In this document: positions 14,579 to 21,820 of the stretch, piece by piece | How positions within the stretch are numbered: the stretch's first letter is position 1 | How the letters are laid out: each line of letters opens with the position of its first letter | From: an uncultured Dermabacteraceae bacterium | GTDB taxonomy: Bacteria > Actinomycetota > Actinomycetes > Actinomycetales > Dermabacteraceae | Assembly: GCA_943913905.1 (NCBI GenBank) | Contig: CALTZZ010000025.1 | Coordinates: 1-21,820 of the forward strand | Length of the DNA: 21,820 nucleotides | Reading direction: 5' to 3' | Notes under the pieces: model-generated | Seen by the model: the letters and a program-made list of their open reading frames with translations, nothing else | The model's database searches: none | What the model was told of the DNA's origin: nothing | Program-made: the position numbers and the translations under genes

Positions 14579-15211
14579 ATGGCAAAACTGCACTTCAAGT
14601 ACGGCGCCATGAACTCCGGGAAATCTGACACCCTGATCAAGACCGCGTACAACTACGAGGAGCGCGGGCTCGGCACCGTCACAGTTAAACCCGCCATCGA
14701 CACCAAGGGCGAAGACTGGGTGGTGGCTCGCGGTGGGGCACGACGCAAGGTCGACGTGATGATCGAGTCCGGACACGACCTGCGCACCGAAATCTCCCGC
14801 TTCATCGAGTCGCATCCCACGAAGCGTTTTCACGTTGTTCTCGTGGACGAAGCGCAATTCCTGGACCACGATCAAATCGACCAGCTTTTCTTGGTGGCCA
14901 AGAGCGACCTCATTTCGGTGATCTGCTACGGCCTGCGTACTGACTTCCTCACCCACCAATTCCCAGGCAGCACCCGCTTGTTCGAATTGGCCGACAACTT
15001 CGAGAAACTCCCCACCATGTGCCGCTGCGGCTCGCAGGCCGAATTCAACTGCCGCACCGTCGACGGACGCTTCGTGTTCGCTGGAGAACAAGTTGCCATC
15101 GACGGGGCCGGAAAGGTGGGGTACGAGTCGCTGTGCGGCACCTGTTACCTCAAAGAGAAAACTGCAGCGCTGGGCCCGGCGCTCTTCACCATGAAAGAAG
15201 TCCAACCGTGA
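14579..15211 (+). CDS. tdk: Thymidine kinase
   Basis: This type II thymidine kinase phosphorylates thymidine (and deoxyuridine) with ATP in pyrimidine salvage. The 210-aa length is standard. The P-loop GAMNSGKS is at residues 9-16, and the Walker B and catalytic glutamate segment VVLVDEAQFL is at 86-95 (Glu91). A C-terminal lasso domain carries paired cysteines for structural zinc (CRCG at 148-151 and CGTC at 186-189). The GYESLCG segment is the usual nucleoside-binding loop. The start at ATG 14579 has only a distant AAGGA, so its ribosome site is weak. The stop overlaps the pdxY start by four bases, so the two kinases are translated together. It is divergent from the TIM-barrel gene. Confidence 0.96.
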   Translation: MAKLHFKYGAMNSGKSDTLIKTAYNYEERGLGTVTVKPAIDTKGEDWVVARGGARRKVDVMIESGHDLRTEISRFIESHPTKRFHVVLVDEAQFLDHDQIDQLFLVAKSDLISVICYGLRTDFLTHQFPGSTRLFELADNFEKLPTMCRCGSQAEFNCRTVDGRFVFAGEQVAIDGAGKVGYESLCGTCYLKEKTAALGPALFTMKEVQP

Positions 15212-16059
15212 AAATTCTGTCGATCCAATCAGCCGTGGCGTACGGTCACGTGGGCAATTCTGCTGCTGTGTTTCCTCTTCAGCGTTTGGGGCACAGCGTG
15301 TGGCCGGTTCACACCGTCAATTTCTCGAATCACACGGGGTACTCCGTTGTCCGCGGTCCGATCATTCCCGCCGACGACGTCCGGTCCGTTATCGAGGGGA
15401 TGGAAGCTAACGGTGTCCTTGCCGATATCGACGTGGTCCTCACCGGTTACCAGGGTTCCGCAGCGATCACCGAAGTAGTTCTCGAGGCACTCGCCAAGAT
15501 TCGAACCAATAATCCGAACGTCAAGTACGTTGCTGACCCCGTCATGGGAAACCTTGACCGCGGGGTTTACGTGATGGACGGAATCGTGCCGATTATGCGT
15601 GACCGCGTGATCCACGAAGCTAGTGTCATCACTCCGAACCAGTTCGAGTTGGGGTTGTTGACGGGAACGAGCCCGCGCAGCCACGCGGAGACTCTCGAGG
15701 CAATCGATGCCGTGCGTGCACTGGGCCCCGAAGCGGTTCTCGTGACTTCCGTATTTCCCGAAGACTCCGAACCGGGAACGGTGGACCTCGTTGTTGCAGA
15801 CGCGACCGGCGCGTGGGCTATTCGCACCCCAATGCTGTCGGGCAAAATCACGGGCTCAGGCGATGTCACTTCGGCCCTCTTCACGGCTCACTACCTTGAA
15901 TCCGGGAATGCCAAGCTCGCGCTTGAACGCACTACCTCGAGCATTTTCGACCTCATCAAGAACACGAAAGATGCTCAGTCACCGGAATTGCTCCTGATTG
16001 ATAGCCAAGACCTGTTTGTGAATCCGGCCATGCAATTTGAGGCGTGGCAAATCCGCTAG
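15208..16059 (+). CDS. pdxY: Pyridoxal kinase (PdxY family)
   Basis: This enzyme phosphorylates pyridoxal with ATP to make pyridoxal 5'-phosphate in vitamin B6 salvage. The 283-aa protein is a ribokinase-fold PdxY/PdxK type. It starts with KILSIQSAVAYGHVGNSAAV, has the substrate segment TGYQGS near 79-84, KYVADPVMGN (107-115), ITPNQFELGLLTG (141-153), and the GSGD motif with catalytic Asp219. Length and order match PdxY rather than the ThiD/HMP-P kinase branch. The start is GTG at 15208, overlapping the tdk stop by four bases (GTGA), with a purine stretch AAAGAAG seven bases upstream. A longer in-frame reading begins inside tdk and is not supported. A long hairpin terminator follows. Confidence 0.95.
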   Translation: MKILSIQSAVAYGHVGNSAAVFPLQRLGHSVWPVHTVNFSNHTGYSVVRGPIIPADDVRSVIEGMEANGVLADIDVVLTGYQGSAAITEVVLEALAKIRTNNPNVKYVADPVMGNLDRGVYVMDGIVPIMRDRVIHEASVITPNQFELGLLTGTSPRSHAETLEAIDAVRALGPEAVLVTSVFPEDSEPGTVDLVVADATGAWAIRTPMLSGKITGSGDVTSALFTAHYLESGNAKLALERTTSSIFDLIKNTKDAQSPELLLIDSQDLFVNPAMQFEAWQIR

Positions 16060-16081
16060 GTGTTGGAGGAGCTCTACACGT

Positions 16082-16122
16082 CACAATGCCGGCCCGTTCC
16101 AAGTGAACGGGCCGGCATTGTG
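16082..16122. terminator. Bidirectional intrinsic terminator between pdxY and gap
   Basis: A perfect 18-bp stem (16082-16099 with 16105-16122) encloses a five-base loop. It is followed by TTT on the plus strand, with less of a U-tail on the other strand. It begins 22 bases after the pdxY stop and ends 20 bases from the gap stop, so it serves two convergent transcripts. Confidence 0.92.
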
Positions 16123-16142
16123 TTTCAGTACTGGTGCTCGGC

Positions 16143-17582
16143 TCAGGTGAGAGCCCGATACTCCTCGACCCGGCTCATATGTTCGAGTACACGGATCACC
16201 TGCGATGAGTACCCGAACTCGTTGTCGTACCAGACGTACATAACCACGCTGTCGCCTTCGGTGATGGTGGCGAGGCCATCGACGATGCCCGCACGCTTCG
16301 AACCGACGAAGTCAGTCGACACAACTTCTGGGGACGCGATGAAGTCGATCTGATTGCGCAGTTCGCCGGTCAACGACGTTTGGCGCATCAGGTCATTCAA
16401 CTCTTCCTTCTCAACGGCTCGGCCGAGCTTCAAGTTGAGGATCGCGAGCGAAACGTCCGGAGTGGGGACGCGGATGGCGTTGCCCGAGAGCTTCCCAGCA
16501 AGTTGAGGCAGTGCCTTCGCTACTGCCTTGGCGGCTCCAGTCTCGGTAATGACCATGTTGAGGGCGGCACCTCGACCACGTCGCGGGCCCTTGTGGAAGT
16601 TGTCGATGAGGTTTTGGTCGTTCGTGTACGAATGGACCGTCTCCACGTGCCCGTGATCAATCCCGTACGTCTTGTCCAGAAGGGCAAGGACCGGGGTAAT
16701 GGCGTTGGTCGTGCAGCTTGCAGCCGACACGATGTCGGTGGTCGCCGTTACCTCGGAATGGTTGATTCCATACACGACGTTCGGCAGATCGCCCTTGCCG
16801 GGGGCTGTCAGGAGCACGCGAGCGGATCCCTTGGCCTGGAGATGACGCGACAGGCTCTCGCGGTCGCGCCAACGCCCCGTGTTGTCAACGACGATGGCGT
16901 CGTCAATCCCGTACGAGGTGTAGTCAATCTCCGATGGGTCGTTCGCATAGATGACCTGGATGCGAGTGCCGTTGGCGATGATGGCCTGGCCCTCTTCGTC
17001 AATCTTGATCGTGCCGTCGAATGCGCCGTGAACGGAGTCGCGACGCAGTAAGCTGGCCCGCTTAGCGAGATCGTTCTCCGCGTTCTTGCGCACCACGATT
17101 GCGCGCAGTCGCAGCCCCGAGCCACTGCCCTGGTGGGAAATAAGGATTCGAGCCAGGAGACGCCCGATGCGGCCGAAACCGTACAGCACCACGTCGGTGG
17201 GGTGCTGGGGATCTTCCGACACGTGCGATTCGAAGTGTTCGCGTGCGAGTTCAAGAAGATCGCGATCTTCTTGAAGTGCTCGCCGCCCGAGGCGGCCGAT
17301 GTCGAGGGACATTCCTTCGACACCGAGTTCGTCGGCGAGACGCAGGATGGCGAGGGTGTCCCTCAGTTTCATCTCACGAGTCTTGGTGATTCGACGAGCC
17401 CAACGGTGGGCCTTAATGATGCTGATGCCAGTCTTGTTGACGAGCGATCGCCCAAAGATGTGCGGAACCACGTTCCGCTCACGGTACAGCCGGCCGATGA
17501 TCGGGATTGTTTCTTCTGCGACTTGAACTTTACTCAACCAGCGAGTGTGAATCTCTTCGGCTTCCGCCCGTTGGTTACCCAC
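16143..17582 (-). CDS. gap: Glyceraldehyde-3-phosphate dehydrogenase, long GapB-type
   Basis: It interconverts glyceraldehyde 3-phosphate and 1,3-bisphosphoglycerate with NAD(P). The 479-aa product is longer than the usual 330-340 aa. About 130 helical, charged residues come before the Rossmann motif YGFGRIGRLL (from 134). The catalytic region SAASCTTNAITP has Cys290, His317 lies in ETVHSYTND, and the segment around RGRGAALNMVITETGAAKAV is intact. The length and N-terminal extension match the second GAPDH of Corynebacterium (GapB/GapX), a NADP-preferring gluconeogenic enzyme. Cofactor preference here is inference, but the usual NAD-specifying aspartate region is altered (VVRKNAEND). GTG at 17582 is chosen because AAGGAGG lies eight bases upstream; an ATG at 17648 would add 22 unrelated residues. 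It is divergent from putA. Confidence 0.92.
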   Translation of the reverse strand: MGNQRAEAEEIHTRWLSKVQVAEETIPIIGRLYRERNVVPHIFGRSLVNKTGISIIKAHRWARRITKTREMKLRDTLAILRLADELGVEGMSLDIGRLGRRALQEDRDLLELAREHFESHVSEDPQHPTDVVLYGFGRIGRLLARILISHQGSGSGLRLRAIVVRKNAENDLAKRASLLRRDSVHGAFDGTIKIDEEGQAIIANGTRIQVIYANDPSEIDYTSYGIDDAIVVDNTGRWRDRESLSRHLQAKGSARVLLTAPGKGDLPNVVYGINHSEVTATTDIVSAASCTTNAITPVLALLDKTYGIDHGHVETVHSYTNDQNLIDNFHKGPRRGRGAALNMVITETGAAKAVAKALPQLAGKLSGNAIRVPTPDVSLAILNLKLGRAVEKEELNDLMRQTSLTGELRNQIDFIASPEVVSTDFVGSKRAGIVDGLATITEGDSVVMYVWYDNEFGYSSQVIRVLEHMSRVEEYRALT

Positions 17583-17808
17583 GGAATGTTCCTCCTTGAA
17601 CGATGGCCAGGCTTCGACGCCTGCGGTGCACTTCCGATCTTGCATCATTCAACTGAGAGGCGGGTCATTACGGTCGAACTTTCGCTGTGGAAATCGCCAC
17701 ATGGTCCCGGCGTTTCCTGAAAATGACGTCCGATAAGGGGCGATAGCGTGTCCGAAAAGTTCACGTGTGTCACGCCACTGATGCACAACCACGAAGGAGA
17801 CGACGCCG
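17583..17808. promoter_or_regulatory. Divergent promoter region between gap and putA
   Basis: This 226-base gap separates two oppositely oriented catabolic/central-metabolism genes and must hold both promoters. On the plus strand TAGCGT (17744-17749) is a -10 candidate for putA, giving a leader of about 50 bases that ends with an AAGGAGA Shine-Dalgarno. On the minus strand TAATGA preceded 17 bases earlier by TTTCCA is a weak candidate for gap. A short inverted repeat, TGTGG-6-CCACA, lies near 17690-17705. No riboswitch or operator is recognised. Confidence 0.4.
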
Positions 17809-20800
17809 GTGTCGATCGATATTTCCCCCGAAACAATACGTAGCGTGACCACCTACGTCACCGACCGAGTCCGACGCTGGGTTCACGAGTCCGAGTCCGA
17901 ATCCTCGTCATTTGAAGCCGACTTGCTTGCAGGAATGCTGCGGGATGAGAAGGGCTTGGGTTTCACCGTTGGGTTCGTAGACCGAGTGGTGCGGCCGGAA
18001 GATCCGTCGGCCGCGGCGGTTCACCTCCGTACGCTGGCGGAGGACCCGCCGTCGTTTCTTCCCCCGGGGTTGGGATCGACCGTTAAGGTCGGGGCACTCG
18101 CGTCGAGGATTTCGCCCGGTCCCGTGGTGTCGACTGCTCAGGCTGCCATGCGCCGGATGGTGTCCCATTTGATCCTTGACGCGCGGTCAGGTCCCCTCAC
18201 GCGTGCGATCGAGGCTTATCAACGTAACGGGGTACGTCTGAACGTCAATCTTCTGGGCGAGGCAGTGTTGGGTGAGCGCGAAGCAGACCGCCGCCTCGCG
18301 GGTATCCGTGAGTTGATTGAGCGCGACGACGTTGACTACTGCTCCATCAAGGTCTCCGCGATCGTGGATCACATCAGTCTCTGGGGCTCACGGGACACAC
18401 TCGATGTGATCGTTGAGCGCCTGCTACCGCTGTACCGGCTTGCTGCGCTCCAGGAGAACCCCACCTTCATTAACCTCGACATGGAGGAATTCCACGACCT
18501 CGAACTCACAATGAATGTGTTCGAAGCGTTGCTGGGGCGAAAAGAACTGCGCGATCTCTACGCGGGCGTGGTGCTACAGGCGTACTTGCCGGACGCGATG
18601 CGCACCTACCAGCGCGTGCAAGAGTTTGCGACCCAACGAGTCGCCGACGGTGGCACACCGGTAAAGATCCGACTGGTCAAAGGCGCAAACTTGGCGCTGG
18701 AAACCGTCGATGCTTCCGTCCATGGTTGGCCGCTTGCAACCTTCAACTCGAAGGAAGAAACGGACGCTCACTACAAGCGCGTGGTCCGCGAAGCCCTGAC
18801 GCCAGAATCGCTCGAGGCAGTGCACGTGGGAGTTGCCGGGCACAACATGTTCGACATCGCCTACGCGGTGGAGCTCATGGAAGCGCGTGGTATCCCATTC
18901 GCGACGGATGACTCGCCCATGCCGCTGGTCGAGTTTGAAATGTTGGCAGGCATGGCACCGGCACAGCAGAAGGTCATTGCCCGTGAGGTGGGTCCGATTC
19001 GGCTCTATCTGCCGATCGTGAAGCCTCAAGAGTTCGATGTCGCTGTCTCGTACCTAGTTCGCCGCCTCGAAGAAAATGGTTCCAACGAGAACTTCATGAG
19101 CGCGCTAATGGATCTTGCCACGCGCGAAGATTTGTTCGATCGCGAAGCACAACGATTCGCGGCATCACTGCATCGCTCGTTGACCACGGATGCCCCGGCA
19201 TCACACCGTGTGGGCGACCGCACCCGCGACGAACGCGGAGGGATCGCACTCGGTGGCCTCAGCATCCCAGCTGTCCCTGGCGGGTTCTGCAATACCCCGG
19301 ACACCGACATTTCGACTGCCGCGAATCAGCGCTGGGCGGAGGAAGTCCGCGCTCGTATTCCGGAATCCACCCTCGGTATCGCAGAGGCTGATGCTGCCGT
19401 ATGCAATACCGAGGACGCTGTTCACGCGCACATCGACCGCGCACGTGAGGCTCAACCATCATGGGCGGCCCTTGGAGCGTCTGGTCGTGCGCAGATCTTG
19501 CGCCAGGTCGCCATTGAACTTGCTGAGAATCGCGCGAACCTACTCGAGGTAGCGGCGAGCGAAACCGGCAAGATGCTCGAGCAGGGAGACCCCGAAGTCA
19601 GCGAAGCGATCGATTTCGCTCTCTTCTACGCCGATTCTGCGGAACAGCTTGAGGCACGCACGGATGTCGAGTTCACGCCCCGGCCTCTCACGCTGGTTAC
19701 ACCGCCGTGGAACTTCCCGATCGCGATCCCGTGCGGGTCCATCACTTCGGCGCTCGCGACGGGCTCCGCTGTGATCGTTAAGCCCGCCCCCCAAGCCCGA
19801 CGGACCGGGGCATTCATTGTGTCGCTCATGCACAAGGCCGGGGTTCCCGCGGACGTGCTGCGCCTCGTGAATGTCCCCGAGAATGAGGTGGGCAAAGCTC
19901 TGCTCTCAGACTCGCGGATTGACCAGATCATTCTGACGGGCGCCTACGACACCGCCAAACTCTTCGCCGATTTCAATCCGGGTACAAAGATCAAGGCGGA
20001 AACCAGCGGCAAGAACGCCATCATCGTTACTCCTCACGCGGACCTTGACCTGGCAGTGAAAGACATCGTTGCCAGCGCATTCGGTCACGCCGGGCAGAAG
20101 TGCTCCGCAGCCTCGCTCATTATTACGGTCGGTTCGGTCACCAACTCGCCCCGGTTCCAGCGTCAGCTGGCCGACGCCGTCCGCAGCCTCAACGTCGCCT
20201 ATCCCACCGATCCACGTGCCGTCATGGGGCCCGTCATTGAGACTCCTGGAGACAAGCTCGAGCGGGGGCTTACGACCCTCAGCCCGGGCGAAAAGTGGCT
20301 CGCAAAGCCCGTTCCGCTCGACGAGTCCGGGACGCTCTTCTCCCCCGGCGTGCGCGGCAATGTCAAGGAAGGCAGCGAGTTCCACCTGACCGAATACTTC
20401 GGCCCCCTTACGGGCTTGGTCCATGCTGACACTCTTGAGGACGCCATTCGGATCCAGAACGGCACCGACTACGGCCTGACGGCCGGAATTCAAAGCCTGG
20501 ACCCTGACGAGATTGGTCAATGGCTCTCCCACGTCGAGGCGGGAAACCTATACGTCAACCGCGGCATTACCGGAGCGATTGTTCAACGCCAGCCCTTTGG
20601 TGGCTGGAAGCGGAGCGCAATCGGCCAAACTGCGAAGGCGGGCGGGCCGAACTACCTGGTACATCTTATGGATGCTCACGAGCCCGCCGGTCTGATCACC
20701 GACGATTCCCACGCAACGGACCCCGCGGACAAGTGGCTCACTATCGCTAAAGAGAGCGACCGCACCCTCATGGCATCGCATTTCACACCTGCTGATGTCC

Positions 20801-21258
20801 AGCAGTTGCACGGAGAAATCAACGTGTTGCGCTACCGCCCGTGCACCGTTGCGGTCCGCGGCTCCGGTCGCGTCACTGCAGCAGAGCTCGAACGCGTTGT
20901 CCATGCAGGGTCTCTGGCAGGCGCCGACGTTGAGGTGTCTTTGCCGAAGTCCGACGCGTTTGATGACATCGCCCGTGCAGCCCACGGCGTTTCCGTACGG
21001 CGTGAAAATGCAAACGAGTTTGCCGAGCGCCTGCCTAGCAGCGAATTCGAGCGCGTACGTGCCATTGGCGAGGTCGAGGACGAATTGAGAGCAGCCATCC
21101 ATGCCCGCCCCGAGATCGGATTGTTCTCAGGCGCGGTAGTGTCAAGCGGACGCGTTGAGATCCTCGCGTTTGTGCGTGAACAAGCCGTCAGCGCTACCAA
21201 TCACCGCTATGGCAATCCGCTCCCCTACGACCTCAAGCGAATCGTGCTCGACAGTTAG
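17809..21258 (+). CDS. putA: Bifunctional proline dehydrogenase / L-glutamate gamma-semialdehyde dehydrogenase
   Basis: PutA oxidises proline to pyrroline-5-carboxylate with FAD, then to glutamate with NAD. The 1149-aa protein has a proline dehydrogenase barrel (about 90-440) with IRLVKGAN (287-294), YLPIVKP, and the substrate-binding Arg pair VRRLEEN (Arg418, Arg419). The aldehyde dehydrogenase domain (about 510-960) has PWNFPIAIPCG, catalytic Glu731 (AETSGKNA), Cys765 (HAGQKCSA) and FGGWKRSAIG. It lacks the N-terminal ribbon-helix-helix DNA-binding domain of trifunctional PutA, so it is probably not autoregulatory. The C-terminal 180 residues (about 965-1149) form an extra domain, as in the long actinobacterial forms, likely an ALDH-like structural domain. 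The start is GTG at 17809, with AAGGAGA eight bases upstream. The enzyme probably associates peripherally with the membrane to reduce quinone. Confidence 0.95.
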   Translation: MSIDISPETIRSVTTYVTDRVRRWVHESESESSSFEADLLAGMLRDEKGLGFTVGFVDRVVRPEDPSAAAVHLRTLAEDPPSFLPPGLGSTVKVGALASRISPGPVVSTAQAAMRRMVSHLILDARSGPLTRAIEAYQRNGVRLNVNLLGEAVLGEREADRRLAGIRELIERDDVDYCSIKVSAIVDHISLWGSRDTLDVIVERLLPLYRLAALQENPTFINLDMEEFHDLELTMNVFEALLGRKELRDLYAGVVLQAYLPDAMRTYQRVQEFATQRVADGGTPVKIRLVKGANLALETVDASVHGWPLATFNSKEETDAHYKRVVREALTPESLEAVHVGVAGHNMFDIAYAVELMEARGIPFATDDSPMPLVEFEMLAGMAPAQQKVIAREVGPIRLYLPIVKPQEFDVAVSYLVRRLEENGSNENFMSALMDLATREDLFDREAQRFAASLHRSLTTDAPASHRVGDRTRDERGGIALGGLSIPAVPGGFCNTPDTDISTAANQRWAEEVRARIPESTLGIAEADAAVCNTEDAVHAHIDRAREAQPSWAALGASGRAQILRQVAIELAENRANLLEVAASETGKMLEQGDPEVSEAIDFALFYADSAEQLEARTDVEFTPRPLTLVTPPWNFPIAIPCGSITSALATGSAVIVKPAPQARRTGAFIVSLMHKAGVPADVLRLVNVPENEVGKALLSDSRIDQIILTGAYDTAKLFADFNPGTKIKAETSGKNAIIVTPHADLDLAVKDIVASAFGHAGQKCSAASLIITVGSVTNSPRFQRQLADAVRSLNVAYPTDPRAVMGPVIETPGDKLERGLTTLSPGEKWLAKPVPLDESGTLFSPGVRGNVKEGSEFHLTEYFGPLTGLVHADTLEDAIRIQNGTDYGLTAGIQSLDPDEIGQWLSHVEAGNLYVNRGITGAIVQRQPFGGWKRSAIGQTAKAGGPNYLVHLMDAHEPAGLITDDSHATDPADKWLTIAKESDRTLMASHFTPADVQQLHGEINVLRYRPCTVAVRGSGRVTAAELERVVHAGSLAGADVEVSLPKSDAFDDIARAAHGVSVRRENANEFAERLPSSEFERVRAIGEVEDELRAAIHARPEIGLFSGAVVSSGRVEILAFVREQAVSATNHRYGNPLPYDLKRIVLDS

Positions 21259-21290
21259 TGAGGAGCGTCGCATCCGTCGTCGCTGCCGAG

Positions 21291-21395
21291 GTGGCCGCTA
21301 CTGCAGCAGCGGCTGGCGCAATGTGGTGACCGCTTTTGCAGCGCTGGCCGGCGTGATGCGGTGGCCGCCCCTGCAGCGGTGGCTGGCGCGAGGTT
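21291..21395. repeat. Three degenerate tandem 35-bp repeats
   Basis: Units at 21291-21325, 21326-21360 and 21361-21395 share the pattern GTGNCCGC, TGCAGC, GGCYGGCG. By hand alignment the first and third units agree at 28 of 35 positions and the other pairs at about 25. The period is not a multiple of three, which argues against a protein repeat. Confidence 0.75.
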
Positions 21396-21409
21396 TGGTG
21401 CGGCCGTTC

Positions 21410-21470
21410 GGCGTACTGCATACGTGTTTTCGGCGCACCGCACACGTACTGGCGCATACCGCACACGGTG
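21410..21470. repeat. Three short degenerate repeats of about 20 bp
   Basis: Consecutive units begin GGCGTACTGCATACGTG (21410), GGCGCACCGCACACGTACT (21432) and GGCGCATACCGCACACGG (21451). Unit lengths are 22, 19 and 20 bases. They directly follow the 35-bp repeats and run into the large hairpin. Confidence 0.6.
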
Positions 21471-21509
21471 AGGCGTGCGGACAGTTGTCCACTGTCCGCA
21501 GGCCTCACC
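21467..21509. repeat. Long two-part hairpin
   Basis: An outer 8-bp stem (21467-21474 with 21502-21509) and an inner 9-bp stem (TGCGGACAG 21476-21484 with CTGTCCGCA 21492-21500) are separated by a single G-G mismatch. The loop is TTGTCCA. No U-run follows on either strand. It could be a tail-less terminator for putA, an mRNA 3'-end structure or a protein-binding site. Confidence 0.7.
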
Positions 21510-21584
21510 CGCGGTTAACTGCCTACTGCAACTAGGCAAACCCTGCTACCACCAGAGAAGCCCTGCTGTTTCCAGCCGAAGCTC

Positions 21585-21662
21585 TGTTACTACCGGGGCC
21601 CTGCATGCCCCGGCAACAGTGCTTGTTACTACCGGGTGCCCTGTACGCCCCGGCAGCAGTCC
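21585..21662. repeat. Two tandem 39-bp repeats, each with a GC-rich inverted repeat
   Basis: The copies at 21585-21623 and 21624-21662 begin TGTTACTACCGGG and end GCCCCGGCARCAGT. The first copy folds into a 7-bp stem CCGGGGC (21593-21599) with GCCCCGG (21607-21613) around a seven-base loop. Outer TGTT/AACA can also pair. The second copy keeps a 5-bp CCGGG/CCCGG core. They lie ten bases from the stop of the uridylyltransferase gene, where a terminator for that minus-strand gene would be expected. Confidence 0.7.
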
Positions 21663-21671
21663 TTCGCTCTG

Positions 21672-21820
21672 TTAGCTGAGGCGGGTGCCGCTTTCGATCT
21701 GCCCACCGTCGGCGCCGAGAACCACGTCGCCAACGACAGTCACGTCGTCCCCAAAAGTCCAGTCGCCTTCGATAGTGAGGCTCGACGCTTCCTTCAGACT
21801 CGGGATGCCATGGGCAAAGC
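21672..21820 (-). CDS. UTP-glucose-1-phosphate uridylyltransferase (UDPGP family), C-terminal end only
   Basis: Only the last 48 residues are in the window; the gene continues beyond the right edge. The fragment reads IPSLKEASSLTIEGDWTFG, then GDDVTVVGDVVLGADGG, and ends TRLS. This matches my recollection of the short left-handed beta-helix that closes eukaryote-type UDP-glucose pyrophosphorylases found in some actinobacteria: alternating T/V/G strands such as VTVVGDVVLG. The enzyme makes UDP-glucose from UTP and glucose-1-phosphate. The stop is TAA at 21674-21672 (minus strand). With so little sequence another beta-helix nucleotidyltransferase is possible. Confidence 0.6.
   Translation of the reverse strand, partial: FAHGIPSLKEASSLTIEGDWTFGDDVTVVGDVVLGADGGQIESGTRLS

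Larger units (their letters stand above)
21259..21671. other. Repeat-rich, gene-free convergent intergenic region
   Basis: The 413 bases between the stops of putA (plus) and the uridylyltransferase gene (minus) contain no supported gene. Open frames exist on both strands but are low-complexity (Ala/Arg/Cys/His-rich) and lack ribosome sites. The region is built almost entirely from short degenerate direct repeats and hairpins, listed separately. It probably terminates both convergent transcripts, but no classic U-tailed terminator is visible, unlike the two convergent gaps at 1295-1332 and 16082-16122. Confidence 0.75.

Noticed and set aside
14573..15205. 210-residue open frame on the minus strand opposite tdk
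   Set aside because: It mirrors the codon structure of tdk, which has an intact P-loop, DEAQ and zinc cysteines. The opposing frame has no recognisable domain or ribosome site.
15019..15207. Upstream extension of pdxY inside tdk
   Set aside because: The ribokinase fold begins exactly at the GTG at 15208, and the added residues are a shadow of tdk.
17583..17648. Upstream extension of gap to an ATG at 17648
   Set aside because: The ATG has no ribosome site, while AAGGAGG precedes the GTG at 17582 at ideal spacing and the resulting 479-aa length fits the GapB type.
21233..21539. Open frames of 64-94 residues on the minus strand in the right-hand intergenic region
   Set aside because: They are low-complexity translations of the DNA repeats, lack ribosome sites, and partly overlap the end of putA.
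21291..21662. Possible CRISPR array
   Set aside because: The repeats are degenerate, directly adjacent or of differing families, with no uniform unique spacers between them, and no cas genes are present.

Overview
The window is high-GC DNA (roughly 60% by eye) with frequent GTG starts, densely overlapping genes, and gene content typical of Actinomycetota. The fused OleB-OleC protein, the long GapB-type GAPDH, the long bifunctional PutA and the UDPGP-type uridylyltransferase tail all suggest the order Micrococcales, probably near Micrococcaceae. This placement rests on gene families and composition only.

Layout. (1) Positions 1-1335, plus strand: an orphan PemK/MazF-like protein with a long basic N-terminal extension, then rpsT (ribosomal protein S20), ending in a strong bidirectional terminator. 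(2) Positions 1344-7954, minus strand: comEA and comEC (DNA uptake), holA (DNA polymerase III delta), a tiny one-helix membrane protein, and an OafA-type O-acyltransferase with a C-terminal SGNH domain. (3) Positions 8056-13397, minus strand: a four-gene run oleA, oleBC, oleD and a VKOR-family membrane oxidoreductase. Every junction overlaps by 4 or 8 nt, and a 12-bp-stem hairpin follows. OleA joins two fatty acyl groups head to head, OleD reduces the product, OleC makes a beta-lactone and OleB decarboxylates it to a long-chain cis-olefin. VKOR is not part of the known Ole pathway. (4) Positions 13540-14493, minus strand: a TIM-barrel sugar-phosphate isomerase-like protein. It is divergent from tdk (thymidine kinase), which overlaps pdxY (pyridoxal kinase) by 4 nt on the plus strand; pdxY is followed by an 18-bp-stem terminator. 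(5) Positions 16143-21258: a GapB-type glyceraldehyde-3-phosphate dehydrogenase (minus) divergent from the proline catabolic enzyme putA (plus). (6) Positions 21259-21671: a gene-free, repeat-rich convergent region with four distinct repeat or hairpin structures, then the 3' end of a UDPGP-family uridylyltransferase on the minus strand.

Starts were set from Shine-Dalgarno sites and overlaps. Genes without a Shine-Dalgarno often carry a TANNNT hexamer 6-7 nt before the start codon, which suggests leaderless mRNAs. The strongest leads are the VKOR gene tied to the olefin operon and the repeat-rich intergenic region at the right end. No mobile element, CRISPR array, tRNA or rRNA was seen.
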